The position numbers and the translations under genes were made by a program. From Rhodanobacter sp. C06 (GTDB lineage Bacteria > Pseudomonadota > Gammaproteobacteria > Xanthomonadales > Rhodanobacteraceae): 45,404 nucleotides of DNA. Location of the stretch: positions 1 to 45,404 of the forward strand of contig NZ_MUNP01000065.1 of assembly GCF_002001105.1 (NCBI RefSeq), written 5' to 3'. This document shows positions 35,177 to 44,300 of the stretch, piece after piece (the stretch's first letter is position 1; the number at the start of each line of letters is the position of its first letter). The notes beneath the pieces were generated by a model. The model worked only from the letters and a program-made list of their open reading frames with translations. It was not told the DNA's origin and did no database searches.

Positions 35177-35977
35177 TCAAAGCTCCAGCACCGCATCCAG
35201 CCCGCGGTGCAGGCCGGTCAACGTGGACACCTTGCGGATCGCCAGCAGCGCGCCGTCCACGTAGGGCTTGGCGCTGCCACCGGCGTTGTGGCGGATGGTC
35301 AGGGTCTGGTCCGGCAGGCCGAAGATGGTTTCGGCGCCGAGCACGAAACCGGGCAGACGCACCGCATGCACCTGGCTGCCGGCCAAGGTGCCGCCGCGCG
35401 CCTCGCGCAGGCCGCGGGTTTCCTCCAGCGGTACTTCCAGGCGTGGCTGGCGCACCTGGCCCATGCGCGTGGCCAGCTCGCGCACGGTGCCGCTGGGCGC
35501 GTCCGGCTTGCCGGCGTAGGCGTAATCGATGATTTCCCATTGCGGCAGGACCTTCGCCGCCATCTCACTGAACTTGATCAGCAGCACCGCAGTGAGCGCG
35601 AAGTTGCCGCAGGCGAGCACGCCACGGCCGCGCTCGCGCGCCACGGCGTCGATCTCGGCGTAGTCCGCGTCGCCGAGGCCGGAGGTGCCCACCACCACGT
35701 GGGCACCGTGTTCCAGCGCGGCGAGGATGTTCGCCCGCGCGGTGTCGGGATGGGTGTATTCGACGAACACGTCACAGGGCACGCCCAGCGCCTCGGCCGC
35801 GCTGGCGAACACCGGCGTGGTGATGGCCGCATCGCCGAGCGCATCACCCAGCGCGTGGCCGGCGTGCCGGCGTGATACCGCGGCCACCAGCTGCAAGTCC
35901 GCACTGATGGCGATGCCGCGCGCCAGTTCCGATCCGGCCCAGCCGGTGGCGCCGGCGAGACATACCTTCAACGACAT
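35177..35977 (-). CDS. DapB-like reductase lacking the catalytic HH pair
   Basis: 266 residues from ATG at 35977, preceded by GAGG. The N-terminus LKVCLAGATGWAGSELARG is a dinucleotide-binding Rossmann motif; VVVGTSGL and KPDAPSGT are DapB motifs. Genuine DapB reads HHRHKxDAPSGT at the active site; here the aligned residues are AYAGKPDAPSGT, so both histidines are replaced while the lysine stays. It is therefore either a DapB relative with another substrate or an unusual branch. No other lysine-pathway gene is near. It separates paralogues 2 and 3, pointing the other way. Confidence 0.75.
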   Translation of the reverse strand: MSLKVCLAGATGWAGSELARGIAISADLQLVAAVSRRHAGHALGDALGDAAITTPVFASAAEALGVPCDVFVEYTHPDTARANILAALEHGAHVVVGTSGLGDADYAEIDAVARERGRGVLACGNFALTAVLLIKFSEMAAKVLPQWEIIDYAYAGKPDAPSGTVRELATRMGQVRQPRLEVPLEETRGLREARGGTLAGSQVHAVRLPGFVLGAETIFGLPDQTLTIRHNAGGSAKPYVDGALLAIRKVSTLTGLHRGLDAVLEL

Positions 35978-36130
35978 GGTCACCTCGCAGATCCATGCGC
36001 CACGCCGGAACGCGGCACGGCAATCACTGATTTATCTGGAATATGGAAGCCGATGGTACCCACGCAGACACCCGGCGTCATACTCTCCACCCGCGCCCAA
36101 CGCGCGACCGGCGCAGACCGGAATCCGGTG

Positions 36131-36142
36131 ATCCACTACGCT
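36131..36142 (+). promoter_or_regulatory. Shared upstream motif, copy 3 (ATCCACTACGCT)
   Basis: Differs by one base from the words at 33640 and 34421, and lies 29 bases before the ATG of the third paralogue. It is in the divergent region between this gene and the DapB-like gene. Confidence 0.5.
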
Positions 36143-36171
36143 CGTGCGGTCCCGCCTTCGCTGGAGCGATC

Positions 36172-36864
36172 ATGCATCTCGAACCACCGCACGCCGAACT
36201 GACATCCTTCAGGGACTTCGCCAAGCATTATCTGATGATCGTGCTCAGCATCCTTACCGCGCTGGGGCTGGAGGCGTGGATCGAGCACACGCATCGCACC
36301 CACGCGGCAGCCATGGCCAGCGCGCAAATCGAGGCGGAACTGCAGACCAACCTCGCCGATATCCAGCGGATGCGCAATGCCGATGCAAAGCGCCTGGCCT
36401 TGCTGACGCAACTGGACAACTACCTCGTCCAGGCGGTGAAGGACGGCACCGGTGCCGACACGATCACGCAGCATATCGACACGCAAATGGAAGGCGATTT
36501 CTCTCTCGGACTGCAGTTGCCGAAACTGCGCCACGAAGCCTGGGACGTGGCCGTCGCCAATCAGGCGGCCGGCTGGATCGATGCTGGCAAGCTGCGTCAC
36601 TACGCCACGATCTACGCCTACCAGAGCGATTTCGAACGGCGCGTCTCGTTCAACACCAGCGTCAACCTGCAAGGCGCGAGGATGAACGACATCGACGCCG
36701 ACCTGAAGGCCGGCACCCTCCAGCCACTCGAAGTCATGCATACCGTGAATTCCATGGTCTCCTCGCTGGGCGATACGGTCATTGCATTGGATTCCATGGA
36801 ACGGGCTTTCGGGCATGAGCTGCCTGGCCTCGTCACAGCGACATCCGCCGTGCCGGCGCACTGA
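36172..36864 (+). CDS. Single-TM paralogue 3 of an unnamed family
   Basis: 230 residues. MHLEPPHAELTSFRDFAKHY, the helix with LMIVLSILTALGLEAWIEH and the core RHEAWDVAVANQAAGWIDAGKLRHYATIYAYQ identify it as the third family member. The middle of the protein is closer to paralogue 2 (SAQIEAELQTNLADI) than to paralogue 1. GGAG precedes the ATG. It ends 27 bases before a terminator shared with lpdA. Function unknown. Confidence 0.75.
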   Translation: MHLEPPHAELTSFRDFAKHYLMIVLSILTALGLEAWIEHTHRTHAAAMASAQIEAELQTNLADIQRMRNADAKRLALLTQLDNYLVQAVKDGTGADTITQHIDTQMEGDFSLGLQLPKLRHEAWDVAVANQAAGWIDAGKLRHYATIYAYQSDFERRVSFNTSVNLQGARMNDIDADLKAGTLQPLEVMHTVNSMVSSLGDTVIALDSMERAFGHELPGLVTATSAVPAH

Positions 36865-36890
36865 GCCTCGCTGTCACGGGCCATGAGCCC

Positions 36891-36924
36891 ACGAAAAAGC
36901 CCGGCCGAAGCCGGGCTTTTTCGT
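36891..36924. terminator. Bidirectional Rho-independent terminator
   Basis: Arms ACGAAAAAGCCCGGC (36891-36905) and GCCGGGCTTTTTCGT (36910-36924) pair perfectly around CGAA. A-run and T-run on either side allow termination for both the third paralogue (plus strand) and lpdA (minus strand), which converge here. Confidence 0.88.
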
Positions 36925-36944
36925 TTCGGGAAAGAGCGCGCGCC

Positions 36945-38789
36945 TTACTTTTTCTTCGGAATGTAGAGGTCGGTGATGGTGCCTTCGTAGACCTCGGCCG
37001 CCATGCCCACCGATTCGCCCAGCGTGGGATGCGGGTGCACGGTGAGCGCAATGTCCGCTGCTTCGGCGCCCATTTCCACCGCCAGTGCCAGCTCGGAGAT
37101 CAGGTCGCCGGCGTTCACGCCGACCACGGCGCCGCCCACGATGCGATGGGTGGCCTCGTCGAAAATCAGCTTGGTGAAGCCCTCGGTGCGCGCGATGCCG
37201 ATCGCGCGGCCGGAGGCCGCCCACGGGAACTTGCCCACGCCGACCTTGAGGCCCTTTTCCTTCGCCTCGCGTTCGGTGACGCCCACCCAGGCCACTTCGG
37301 GATTGGTGAACGCCACCGACGGAATCACGCGCGCGTCGAAGTGCGCCTTGTGGCCCGCCGCGACCTCGGCCGCCACGTGCGCCTCGTGCACCGCCTTGTG
37401 CGCCAGCATGGGCTGACCCACGAGATCGCCGATCGCGAAGATGTGCGGCACGTTGGTGCGCAGCTGGGTGTCGACGTTGATGAAGCCGCGCTCGGTCACC
37501 GCCACGCCGGCCTTCTCGGCGCCGATCTTGCCGCCGTTCGGTGAGCGGCCCACCGCCACCAGCACGCGGTCGAACACGGTGGTTTCGGGAACGCTCTCGC
37601 CCTCGTAGCCCACCTCGATGCCCTTCTTCGTGGCCTTGGCGGCGACCACCTTGGTCTTCAGGTGGATGCCCTTGACCTTGCTGCCCAGGCGCTTGGCCAG
37701 CGGCTTGACCAGGTCGGCGTCGGCGCCGGGGATGATCTGGTCCATGAACTCGACCACGGTCACCTCGCTGCCCAGCGCGGCATACACCGTGGCCATCTCC
37801 AGACCGATGATGCCACCGCCCACGACCAGCAGCTTGCCGGGCACGTCCTTCATTTCCAGCGCACCGGTGGAATCCATCACGCGCTCGTCGTCCCACGGGA
37901 ACATCGGCAGGCGGACCGCCTGCGAACCCGCGGCGATGATGGCCTGCTCGAAGCGGACCAGCTTCACGCCTTCGGCCGTCTGGACTTCCATCTCGTGCGG
38001 CGACACGAAGCTGCCGGTGCCGACCACGGTGCGCACCTTGCGCTGCTTGGCCATGCCGGCGAGGCCGCTGGTCAACTGGCCCACCACCTTGGTCTTGAAG
38101 CCACGCAACTTGTCGAGGTCGAGCTTGGGCTTGCCGAAACTGACACCGTGCGCGGCCATCGCCTCGGCCTCGTCGATCACCGCGGCAGCGTGCAGCAGCG
38201 CCTTGGAGGGGATGCAGCCCACGTTCAAGCACACGCCGCCCAGCGTGTCGTAGCGCTCCACCAGCACGGTGTCGAGGCCGAGGTCGGCGGCGCGGAACGC
38301 GGCGGAGTAACCACCGGGGCCGGAGCCGAGGACGACCAGCTGGCACTCGATATCGGCCTTCTTACCGGACGCCGCGGACGGCTGCGGCGCCTTTGCCCCC
38401 TCTCCCCTCTGGGGAGAGGGTTGGGGTGAGGGGGCGGGGCTTGCGGAAGCGCTCGGCGAGGCCGAACCCTCCCCCCCGGCTCCTCTTCCGGAGGGAGAGG
38501 GGAGTGGAGCGGCGGCATTCGCGGCGGATGTGGAGGCAGAAGCGGCGTCGGCGGTTTCGAGCAGCAGGATCACCGCGCCCTCGGACACCTCGTCGCCCAC
38601 CTTCACCTTGAGTTCCTTCACCGTGCCGGCAGCACTCGATGGCACTTCCATCGTGGCCTTGTCCGACTCCAGCGTGATCAGGCTTTGTTCCTTGGTCACC
38701 GTGTCGCCGGCCTTCACCAGCACCTCGATCACCGGCACGTTGTCGTGGCCGCCGATGTCGGGGACTTTCACTTCGATCGTGTTCGCCAT
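36945..38789 (-). CDS. lpdA: Dihydrolipoyl dehydrogenase with N-terminal lipoyl domain (E3)
   Basis: 614 residues. Residues 1-80 form a lipoyl domain with the lipoylated lysine in [10 protein letters not shown]; then a 60-residue Ala/Pro/Ser/Gly linker; then the FAD-dependent dehydrogenase: [18 protein letters not shown], redox cysteines in [16 protein letters not shown] site [25 protein letters not shown], and the His-Glu catalytic pair in [10 protein letters not shown]3 proteins with a lipoyl domain occur in pyruvate dehydrogenase of several proteobacteria. The linker is encoded by two degenerate copies of an intergenic repeat (38398-38432, 38468-38507). It follows aceF with about 100 bases between, in one operon. 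Confidence 0.95.
   Translation of the reverse strand: MANTIEVKVPDIGGHDNVPVIEVLVKAGDTVTKEQSLITLESDKATMEVPSSAAGTVKELKVKVGDEVSEGAVILLLETADAASASTSAANAAAPLPSPSGRGAGGEGSASPSASASPAPSPQPSPQRGEGAKAPQPSAASGKKADIECQLVVLGSGPGGYSAAFRAADLGLDTVLVERYDTLGGVCLNVGCIPSKALLHAAAVIDEAEAMAAHGVSFGKPKLDLDKLRGFKTKVVGQLTSGLAGMAKQRKVRTVVGTGSFVSPHEMEVQTAEGVKLVRFEQAIIAAGSQAVRLPMFPWDDERVMDSTGALEMKDVPGKLLVVGGGIIGLEMATVYAALGSEVTVVEFMDQIIPGADADLVKPLAKRLGSKVKGIHLKTKVVAAKATKKGIEVGYEGESVPETTVFDRVLVAVGRSPNGGKIGAEKAGVAVTERGFINVDTQLRTNVPHIFAIGDLVGQPMLAHKAVHEAHVAAEVAAGHKAHFDARVIPSVAFTNPEVAWVGVTEREAKEKGLKVGVGKFPWAASGRAIGIARTEGFTKLIFDEATHRIVGGAVVGVNAGDLISELALAVEMGAEAADIALTVHPHPTLGESVGMAAEVYEGTITDLYIPKKK
38398..38507. repeat. Two dispersed-repeat copies inside the lpdA linker
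   Basis: CCCTCTCCCC (38398-38407) and GGGGAGAGGG (38411-38420) pair around TCT, followed by TTGGGGTGAGGG. A second, degenerate and oppositely oriented block spans 38468-38507 (CTCCTCTTCCGGAGGGAGAGGGGAG). This element type is normally intergenic in xanthomonads and other proteobacteria; here it is read in frame as [12 protein letters not shown] and [14 protein letters not shown]. Confidence 0.8.
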
Positions 38790-38854
38790 GGGGAATCCTT
38801 CGTCAATCTTTTCGCTCGATGGAGCGGTGCCGCGAGCACCCGCCCCTCACCCTG

Positions 38855-38878
38855 CCCTCTCCCCGGCCGGGGAGAGGG
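38855..38878. repeat. Intergenic copy of the CCCTCTCCC repeat between aceF and lpdA
   Basis: CCCTCTCCCCGG (38855-38866) and CCGGGGAGAGGG (38867-38878) form a perfect 24-base palindrome. It lies in the roughly 100-base gap between the aceF stop and the lpdA start. It could modulate readthrough between the two operon genes. Confidence 0.8.
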
Positions 38879-38890
38879 AAAAGCAGGGCG

Positions 38891-40222
38891 TCAGAGCAGC
38901 AGGCGGCGAATGTCGCCGAGCTGCCTGGCCACGAACACCGCGAAGCGGGCGGCGAGCGCGCCGTCGATCACCCGGTGGTCGTAGCTGAGCGACAGCGGCA
39001 GCATCAGGCGTGGCGCGAATTCCTTGCCGTTCCACACCGGCTTCATCGAAGCCTTGGAGACGCCGAGGATGGCCACTTCCGGCGCGTTGACGATGGGCGT
39101 GAACGCGGTGCCGCCGATACCGCCCAGCGAGCTGATCGAGAAGCAGCCGCCGGACATGTCGGCCGGGCCCAGCTTCTTGTCGCGCGCCTTCTTCGAGATC
39201 TCGCCCAGCTCGCGGGCGAGGTCGAGCAGGCCCTTCTTGTCCACGTCGCGGATCACCGGCACCACCAGGCCGTCGGGCGTGTCCACCGCGATGCCGACGT
39301 GGAAGTACTTCTTGAGGATCAGCTTCTCGCCGGTCTCGTCCAGCGAGGCGTTGAACTGCGGGTATTCCTTCAGCGCCGCCACCACCGCCTTCATCTGGAA
39401 CACCAGCGGGGTGATCTTGAGCTCCTTGTTCTCCTCGCCAAGCTTCTTGCGGAAGGCCTCCAGCTCGGTGATGTCGGCGTCCTCGTGCTGGGTGACGTGC
39501 GGGATCATCGCCCAGTTGCGCGCGAGGTTGGCGCCGGAGATCTTCTGGATGCGCGAGAGCGGCTTCTCCTCGACCGGGCCGAACTTCGCGAAGTCCACCT
39601 TCGGCCACGGCAGCAGGTTGAGCCCGCCGCCGGCCGCCACGGCGCCGCCGCTGACCGGGCGAGCGCCCGAGGCCAGCGCGTGCTTGACGTATGCGCTGAT
39701 GTCCTCGCGCACGATGCGGCCGCCGCGCGCGCTGCCCTTCACCTGATGGATGTCCACGCCCAACTCGCGCGCGAAGGCGCGCACCGCAGGGCTGGCGTAG
39801 GGTGCGTCGCCCGGCATCACGATGTTCGCGTCGAACGGCGGGCGCGCCTGCGGCGGCACGTCGCCTTCCGGCGCATGGCCCGGCTCGGCGCGACGACTCG
39901 GTGCAGGCGCTTCCGCCGCCATCGGGGCCTCCGTCCTGGCCGGCGCCGGTGCCGCTGGGGCCGGCGCGGCCGCACCGCCGTCCGCCCCCTCGATCAGCGC
40001 GATCAGCGCGCCCTCGGAGACCTCGTCGCCGACCTTGAGCTTCACTTCCTTCACGGTGCCGGCAAACGGCGCGGGGACTTCCATCGTGGCCTTGTCCGAC
40101 TCCAGCGTGACCAGGCCCTGCTCCTTCTCCACCCGGTCGCCGGGTTTGATCATCACCTCGATCACCGGCACGTTGTCGTGGCCGCCGATGTCGGGTACGC
40201 GGGCTTCTTGGATGTCGGCCAT
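38891..40222 (-). CDS. aceF: Dihydrolipoyl acetyltransferase, pyruvate dehydrogenase E2
   Basis: 443 residues. A single N-terminal lipoyl domain (Lys in [10 protein letters not shown]), an Ala/Pro-rich linker, a peripheral-subunit-binding domain (about 140-180, [32 protein letters not shown]) and the acyltransferase core with the catalytic [12 protein letters not shown] near the C-terminus. E. coli AceF has three lipoyl domains, so this one is compact. A -10 candidate TATGAT lies at 40286-40291. The neighbour on the promoter side is not aceE but a divergent ABC gene. Confidence 0.95.
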   Translation of the reverse strand: MADIQEARVPDIGGHDNVPVIEVMIKPGDRVEKEQGLVTLESDKATMEVPAPFAGTVKEVKLKVGDEVSEGALIALIEGADGGAAAPAPAAPAPARTEAPMAAEAPAPSRRAEPGHAPEGDVPPQARPPFDANIVMPGDAPYASPAVRAFARELGVDIHQVKGSARGGRIVREDISAYVKHALASGARPVSGGAVAAGGGLNLLPWPKVDFAKFGPVEEKPLSRIQKISGANLARNWAMIPHVTQHEDADITELEAFRKKLGEENKELKITPLVFQMKAVVAALKEYPQFNASLDETGEKLILKKYFHVGIAVDTPDGLVVPVIRDVDKKGLLDLARELGEISKKARDKKLGPADMSGGCFSISSLGGIGGTAFTPIVNAPEVAILGVSKASMKPVWNGKEFAPRLMLPLSLSYDHRVIDGALAARFAVFVARQLGDIRRLLL

Positions 40223-40285
40223 GGTGTCTCCTGCGAATGGCGAGGGCAGACCGCGCGGGGGGACAGGGGCGGCCGCAAGGCTTCC

Positions 40286-40291
40286 ATCATA
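40286..40291 (-). promoter_or_regulatory. Candidate -10 element of aceF-lpdA
   Basis: On the minus strand GCTATGATGG contains TATGAT at 40286-40291, giving a leader of roughly 57 bases to the aceF ATG. No good -35 at 16-18 bases is seen; an activator may be needed. Confidence 0.45.
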
Positions 40292-40340
40292 GCGAACGGG
40301 GCGCCGTCGCGGCAGCTTTCAAGGCCATCCGAGATGCATG

Positions 40341-40388
40341 CGCATACGTATGCATGCGTATGCGTCACGTGACGAAAGTCCCGTGACG
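40341..40388. promoter_or_regulatory. Palindrome cluster between aceF and the ABC ATPase gene
   Basis: CGCATACG (40341-40348) and CGTATGCG (40357-40364) are inverted around TATGCATG. It overlaps the perfect 12-base palindrome CGTCACGTGACG (40363-40374), and CGTGACGTG follows at 40382. Such dense symmetric sites in a divergent promoter region suggest one or two operators. The binding protein is not identifiable. Confidence 0.55.
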
Positions 40389-40464
40389 TGAGGCCCATGC
40401 GGTAGCCGGACCGGCTCGTCCACACTGTGCCTGTCTGCCATCGCCGCCACGGCACAAGGAAGCC

Positions 40465-41349
40465 ATGCTCCGCATCCGCCAGCTGTCCAAGACCTACGCC
40501 AACGGCGTGCGCGCATTGCGCGACATCTCGCTGGACATCCCGAACGGCATGTTCGGCCTGCTCGGCCCGAACGGCGCGGGCAAGTCCACGCTGATGCGCA
40601 CGATTGCCACGCTGCAGGAGCCGGACGAGGGCAGCATCCGGCTGGACGACATGGACCTCATGGCCGACAAGCAGGCCACCCGCCACCTGCTGGGCTACCT
40701 GCCGCAGGAATTCGGCGTGTACCCGAAGGTCTCGGCCGAGGCGATGCTGGACCACTTCGCGGTGCTGAAGGGCGTCACCGCGAAGGGCGAGCGGCGCGAG
40801 CTGGTGGAGGCGCTGCTGCGCCAGGTGAACCTGTGGGATGTGCGCAAGCGCAAGCTGGGCAGCTACTCCGGCGGCATGCGCCAGCGCTTCGGCATCGCCC
40901 AGGCGCTGATCGGCGATCCGCGCCTGGTGATCGTGGACGAGCCCACCGCGGGCCTCGACCCGGAGGAACGCAATCGTTTCCTCAACCTGCTCGCGGAGAT
41001 CGGCGAGCGCGTGGTGGTGATCCTGTCCACCCACATCGTGGAAGACGTCACCGACCTCTGCCAGCGCATGGCGATCATCGGCCAGGGCCAGCTGCTGCTG
41101 GCCGGCGAGCCGCGCGAGGCGATCCGCGCGCTGGAGGGCCGGGTCTGGCGGCGCACGATCGACAAGGCCGAACTGGACGGCTACCGCGCCCGCATGAACA
41201 TCCTCTCCACCCGCCTCGCCGGCGGCCGCACCCTGCTGCATGTGCTGGCCGACGGCTTGCCCGAGACGGGCTTCGAGCCGGTCGCCCCCGACCTGGAGGA
41301 CGTGTATTTCGGCCGCCTGCGCGCGCAGGCCACGGCGCGCGCCGCCTGA
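40465..41349 (+). CDS. ABC transporter ATPase paired with a permease-peptidase fusion
   Basis: 294 residues. Walker A GPNGAGKSTLMRT, signature YSGGMRQRF, Walker B LVIVDEPTAGLDP, and ILSTHIVEDV are present. The C-terminal extension (about 215-294) is as in ABC-2 exporters. CAAGGA lies upstream of the ATG. The permease-peptidase gene follows after 22 bases, so the two form one transport unit. Substrate unknown. Confidence 0.92.
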   Translation: MLRIRQLSKTYANGVRALRDISLDIPNGMFGLLGPNGAGKSTLMRTIATLQEPDEGSIRLDDMDLMADKQATRHLLGYLPQEFGVYPKVSAEAMLDHFAVLKGVTAKGERRELVEALLRQVNLWDVRKRKLGSYSGGMRQRFGIAQALIGDPRLVIVDEPTAGLDPEERNRFLNLLAEIGERVVVILSTHIVEDVTDLCQRMAIIGQGQLLLAGEPREAIRALEGRVWRRTIDKAELDGYRARMNILSTRLAGGRTLLHVLADGLPETGFEPVAPDLEDVYFGRLRAQATARAA

Positions 41350-41371
41350 CCGCCGACGACAGGGACGAGCG

Positions 41372-44300
41372 ATGTTTCTCGAAATCCTCCGCTTCGAGCT
41401 GCGCCAGCAACTGAAGGCGCCGCTGTTCTGGATCATCGCCTTCGTGTTCGCGGCGCTGGCCTTCGTGTTCGCCAGCACCGACGCGGTGGTGGTCGGCGGC
41501 GCCAGCGGCAACGTGCTGCGCAACGCGCCGCTGGTGATCGTGCGCCTGCTCGACAACCTCGCGCCGCTGTGCCTGCTGCTGGCAGCGGCCTTCGTGGCCG
41601 GTGCCGCACTGCGCGACTTCGACCACGGCACCGCCGAGCTGGTGTTCGCCACGCCGCTGCGCAAGCGTGCCTACCTGGGCGGACGCTTCGCGGCGGGTTA
41701 CCTGGTGATGGTGGCGATCATGCTGCTGTGCGCGCTGGGACTGGCCGCGGGCGGCAGCATGCCCTGGGTCGATGCCGCGCGGCTGGGGCCATCGAACTGG
41801 CACGGCTACGCCTGGGCGTTCGGCGTGATGGTGCTGCCGAACCTGCTGTTCATCGCCGCGGTGCTGTTCCTGCTCGCCACCGCCACGCGCTCGCTGCTGG
41901 CCACGCTGATCGGCGTGATCGCCTTCATCGTGCTGCTCTCGATCGCCAGGCTGCTGACCCAGGACGTGAACAACCACGCGCTGGCGGCGATCCTCGATCC
42001 GTTCGGCGGCCGCACGCTGCAGATCGTCACGCGCTACTGGGCGCCGGAACAGATCAACCGCCAGCTGCCACCGCTGGTCGGCCTGCTGCTGTTCAACCGG
42101 CTGCTGTGGAGCGGTGTCGCGCTGCTGCTGGCCGGTACCGCGTTCGCGCTGTTCCGCGCCGACCGCGAAGGCCTGCGGCTGCGCCGGCGCGTGCAGCGTG
42201 CCGAACCACCGCTGCTGCGGCCGGCCGCCACCGCCACCACGTTGACGCTGCCCGCGGTGCGATTGTCCGCCGACTGGCGCGCACGCCTGGTGCAGCTGTG
42301 GCGGCTGCTGGCGTTCGACACGGCCGGCGTGCTGCGCGGCGTACCGTTCCTGGTGATGCTGGTGTTCGGCCTGGTCAACCTGGCGTTCTCGCTGGCGCTG
42401 TCCGGGCGCATCTACGGCACCGCCACGTATCCGGTGACGCACGGCGTGCTGGAGCTGATCGCCGGCAGCTCGCAATGGCTGCTGTACATCATCGTGATGT
42501 TCTACGCCGGCGAGCTGGTGTGGCGCGAGCGCGCACAGCGCAGCGCCGAAGTCAGCGACGCGTTACCGCTGCCGGACTGGATCGCGCTGGCCGCCAAGCT
42601 CGGCGCGCTGCTGGCGGTGATCGTGACGTACCTGCTCGCCGGCGCCGTGTTCGGCATCGGTTGGCAGCTGGCCCACGGCTACACCCATATCGAGCCGGGG
42701 CTGTATCTCGGCACGCTGGCGTTGCAGGCGATCCCGTTCGCGCTGCTGGCGGTGCTGGCGCTGTTCCTGCAGGTGGCCACCGACAACCGCTACCTCGGCT
42801 ACCTGCTGGTCATCGTCTGGTTCGTCTGCCAGCTCGCCTTCCCCTGGCTGCACTGGGACCACAACCTCTACAACTACGCCGCGGCGCCCGACGTGCCGTA
42901 TTCGGACTTGAACGGCTTCGGCCACTTTCTCGTCGGCGCGCTGTGGTTCGACGCCTACTGGGCCTGCCTCGCGCTGGCGCTGCTGGTGCTGGCCGCGTTG
43001 CTGTGGGTGCGCGGTACCGGCCAGGGCTGGCGCGAGCGGCTGCGCGAGGCGCGTGCGCGGCTGCGTCCCGCGCTCGCGGCGGTGCTGGCCGCCGCGCTGC
43101 TCGGATTCGCGGGCCTGGGCGGTTGGATCTACTACAACGCCAACGTGCTCAACCATTACGCGAGCGGTACGACGCAGAAGCGCGAGCGCGCCGACTACGA
43201 GAAGCAGTACGCGCAATACGCCGGGCTGCCGCAGCCGCGCATCACCGCGGTGCAAGCCGACGTGGACATTTACCCGTACCGGCGCAAGCTGCACATCCGC
43301 GCGCACTACACCCTGGTCAACCGGCACGAGGTGCCGGTGACCGAGCTGCTGGTGAACTACGCCGACCACTTCGTGCCGCAGGCGCTGGCCTTCGCGCCGC
43401 ACGACACCGTGAGCTTCGACCGTCGCCTCGGCGTGGCGATCTACAAGCTGAAGACGCCGCTGGCGCCCGGCGCCTCGATGCCGTTCGACTTCGACATCGA
43501 CTATGCGCCGAAGGGTTTCACCAACGACAGCGGCGAAACCTTCCTGGTGCACAACGGCACGTTCTTCAACAGCGGCAAGCTGCCGCAACTCGGCTACCAG
43601 CCCGACAACCAGCTCACCGACCGCAACGACCGCCGCAAGTACGGACTGAAGCTCGACGTGCCGCGCATGCCGCCGCTGGGCGACGAGGCCGCACGCGCCA
43701 ACACCTATATCTCGAATGACGCCGACTGGATCAGCTTCGACACCACCGTCTCCACCGCCGCCGACCAGATCGCGCTGGCGCCCGGCACGCTGCAGAAGGA
43801 ATGGACCGCGGGTGGCCGCCGCTATTTCCACTACGCGATGCAGCAGCCGATGCTGAACTTCTACTCCTGGCTGTCCGCGCGCTATGCGGTGAAGAGCGAA
43901 GACGCGGCCGGCGTGAAGGTGTCGGTGTACTACAACCCCGCGCATGCCTGGAACGTGGGTCGCATGCTGGAGGCCGCGAAGGATTCGCTGGCGTACTACG
44001 ACAGCCACTACACGCCGTACCAGTTCAAGCAGCTGCGCATCCTGGAGTTCCCCGGCTACATGTCCTTCGCGCAGAGCTTCGCCAATACCATTCCGTTCTC
44101 CGAGAGCATCGGCTTCATCGCCGACCTGCGCGACCAGAGCAGGATCGACTACGTGTACTACGTCACCGCCCACGAAGTGGCGCACCAGTGGTGGGCGCAC
44201 CGGGTGATCGGCGCGGACATGCAGGGCTCGACCATGCTCAGCGAATCGCTGGCACAGTACAGCGCGCTGATGGTGATGAAGCACAAGTACGGCGCCGACC

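Noticed and set aside
35177-35977. Naming this gene dapB outright
   Set aside because: The catalytic histidine pair is missing and the context is not lysine biosynthesis, so only 'DapB-like' is supported.
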